Source of the DNA: Bacteroidia bacterium
GTDB lineage: Bacteria > Bacteroidota > Bacteroidia > Bacteroidales > Prolixibacteraceae
NCBI GenBank assembly: GCA_025358395.1
Contig: JANYJT010000042.1
Location: 1 to 5,857, forward strand
Length of the DNA stretch: 5,857 nt
Reading direction: 5' to 3'
Part shown: in pieces, positions 5,442 to 5,857 of the stretch
Layout of the letters: every line of letters starts with the position of its first letter
Position numbering within the stretch: position 1 is the stretch's first letter
Made by a program: the position numbers and the translations under genes
The notes under the pieces: generated by a model
Told to the model about the DNA's origin: nothing
The model's database searches: none
The model's input: the letters and a program-made list of their open reading frames with translations, nothing else

Positions 5442-5857
5442 ATGAACAGAATAACACAATTACTTAACATCAAATATCCCATTATTCAAGCCGGTATGAT
5501 ATGGTGTAGCGGCTGGGAACTAGCTGCTTCCGTTAGCAATGCCGGAGGCTTAGGTCTTATTGGTGCCGGTTCTATGGATAATGAAATCCTTATAGAACAT
5601 ATTCGTAAGTGTAAGGCTGCTACAGATAAACCTTTCGGTGTTAATATTCCGCTTATGTACGCCAATACTGAAGATTTCATTAATATTATTATTGATGAAG
5701 GCGTTAAAGTTGTGGTTACTTCGGCCGGAAATCCTGCTAAATGGACTTCATATTTAAAGGCTCATAATATCAAGGTTATCCATGTGGTTTCTAATGTTAA
5801 GTTTGCTAAGAAGAGTGAAGAAGCAGGCGTTGATGCAATAGTTGCCGAAGGTTTTGA
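5442..5857 (+). CDS. Nitronate monooxygenase / FabK-like flavoprotein, N-terminal part (3' end outside window)
   Basis: 138 codons are present from the ATG at 5442, and the gene runs off the right edge; family members are usually about 310-350 residues. The translation opens with YPIIQAGMIWCSGWELAASV, then SNAGGLGLIGAGSM (residues 32-45), the FMN-binding start of the TIM-barrel in nitronate monooxygenase (2-nitropropane dioxygenase) and FabK enoyl-ACP reductase proteins. Next come PFGVNIPL (64-71), VVVTSAGNP, VIHVVSN and GVDAIVAEGF. The window ends exactly where the EGxEAGGH FMN-phosphate motif is expected. Such enzymes use FMN either to oxidise nitronates or to reduce enoyl-ACP in fatty acid synthesis. 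The N-terminal half does not decide between these, so no symbol is given. The ATG precedes the first conserved block by about 11 residues, as in relatives. The IS66 element ends 105 bases upstream and may have replaced its native upstream region. Confidence 0.9.
   Translation, partial: MNRITQLLNIKYPIIQAGMIWCSGWELAASVSNAGGLGLIGAGSMDNEILIEHIRKCKAATDKPFGVNIPLMYANTEDFINIIIDEGVKVVVTSAGNPAKWTSYLKAHNIKVIHVVSNVKFAKKSEEAGVDAIVAEGF

Noticed and set aside
5486..5680. Minus-strand reading frame of 64 codons
   Set aside because: It lies opposite the conserved N-terminal half of the nitronate monooxygenase-like gene.

Overview
The window looks like an AT-rich accessory stretch from a member of the Bacteroidota. 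Three things point there: the transposase types, several promoter-like boxes matching the Bacteroidota -7 consensus TAnnTTTG, and a weak-Shine-Dalgarno style of gene start. I cannot name a genus. Most of the window is mobile DNA and repeats. The only ordinary metabolic gene is cut off by the right edge.

Layout, left to right. (1) 1-366: the C-terminal end of an IS630-type transposase that begins outside the window. (2) 495-1909: a complete IS4-type insertion sequence bounded by 13-bp perfect inverted repeats, with one transposase gene on the minus strand. (3) 1910-3064: about 1.15 kb without a convincing gene. It contains a 9-bp triplet repeat, a 21-bp tandem array of eleven full units (array A, 2041-2280), a long imperfect hairpin followed by a T-run (2392-2474), and a second, more decayed 21-bp periodic tract (array B, about 2570-2947). 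The last 120 bases before the next element show nothing I recognise. (4) 3065-5336: an IS66-type element with tnpA, tnpB and tnpC on the plus strand, all apparently intact, and divergent terminal repeats. (5) 5337-5441: a short spacer with an 8-bp repeat. (6) 5442 onward: the first 138 codons of a nitronate monooxygenase / FabK-like flavoenzyme.

The IS66 genes work as one unit: TnpA and TnpB are accessory proteins and TnpC is the DDE transposase. The IS4 gene stands alone. Neither complete element has a visible target-site duplication, so old insertion or rearrangement between copies is likely. I found no new gene system. The least explained signal is the pair of 21-bp arrays. They share a TTCCGACA core with each other, and array A contains an exact copy of the 13-bp terminal repeat of the neighbouring IS4 element.
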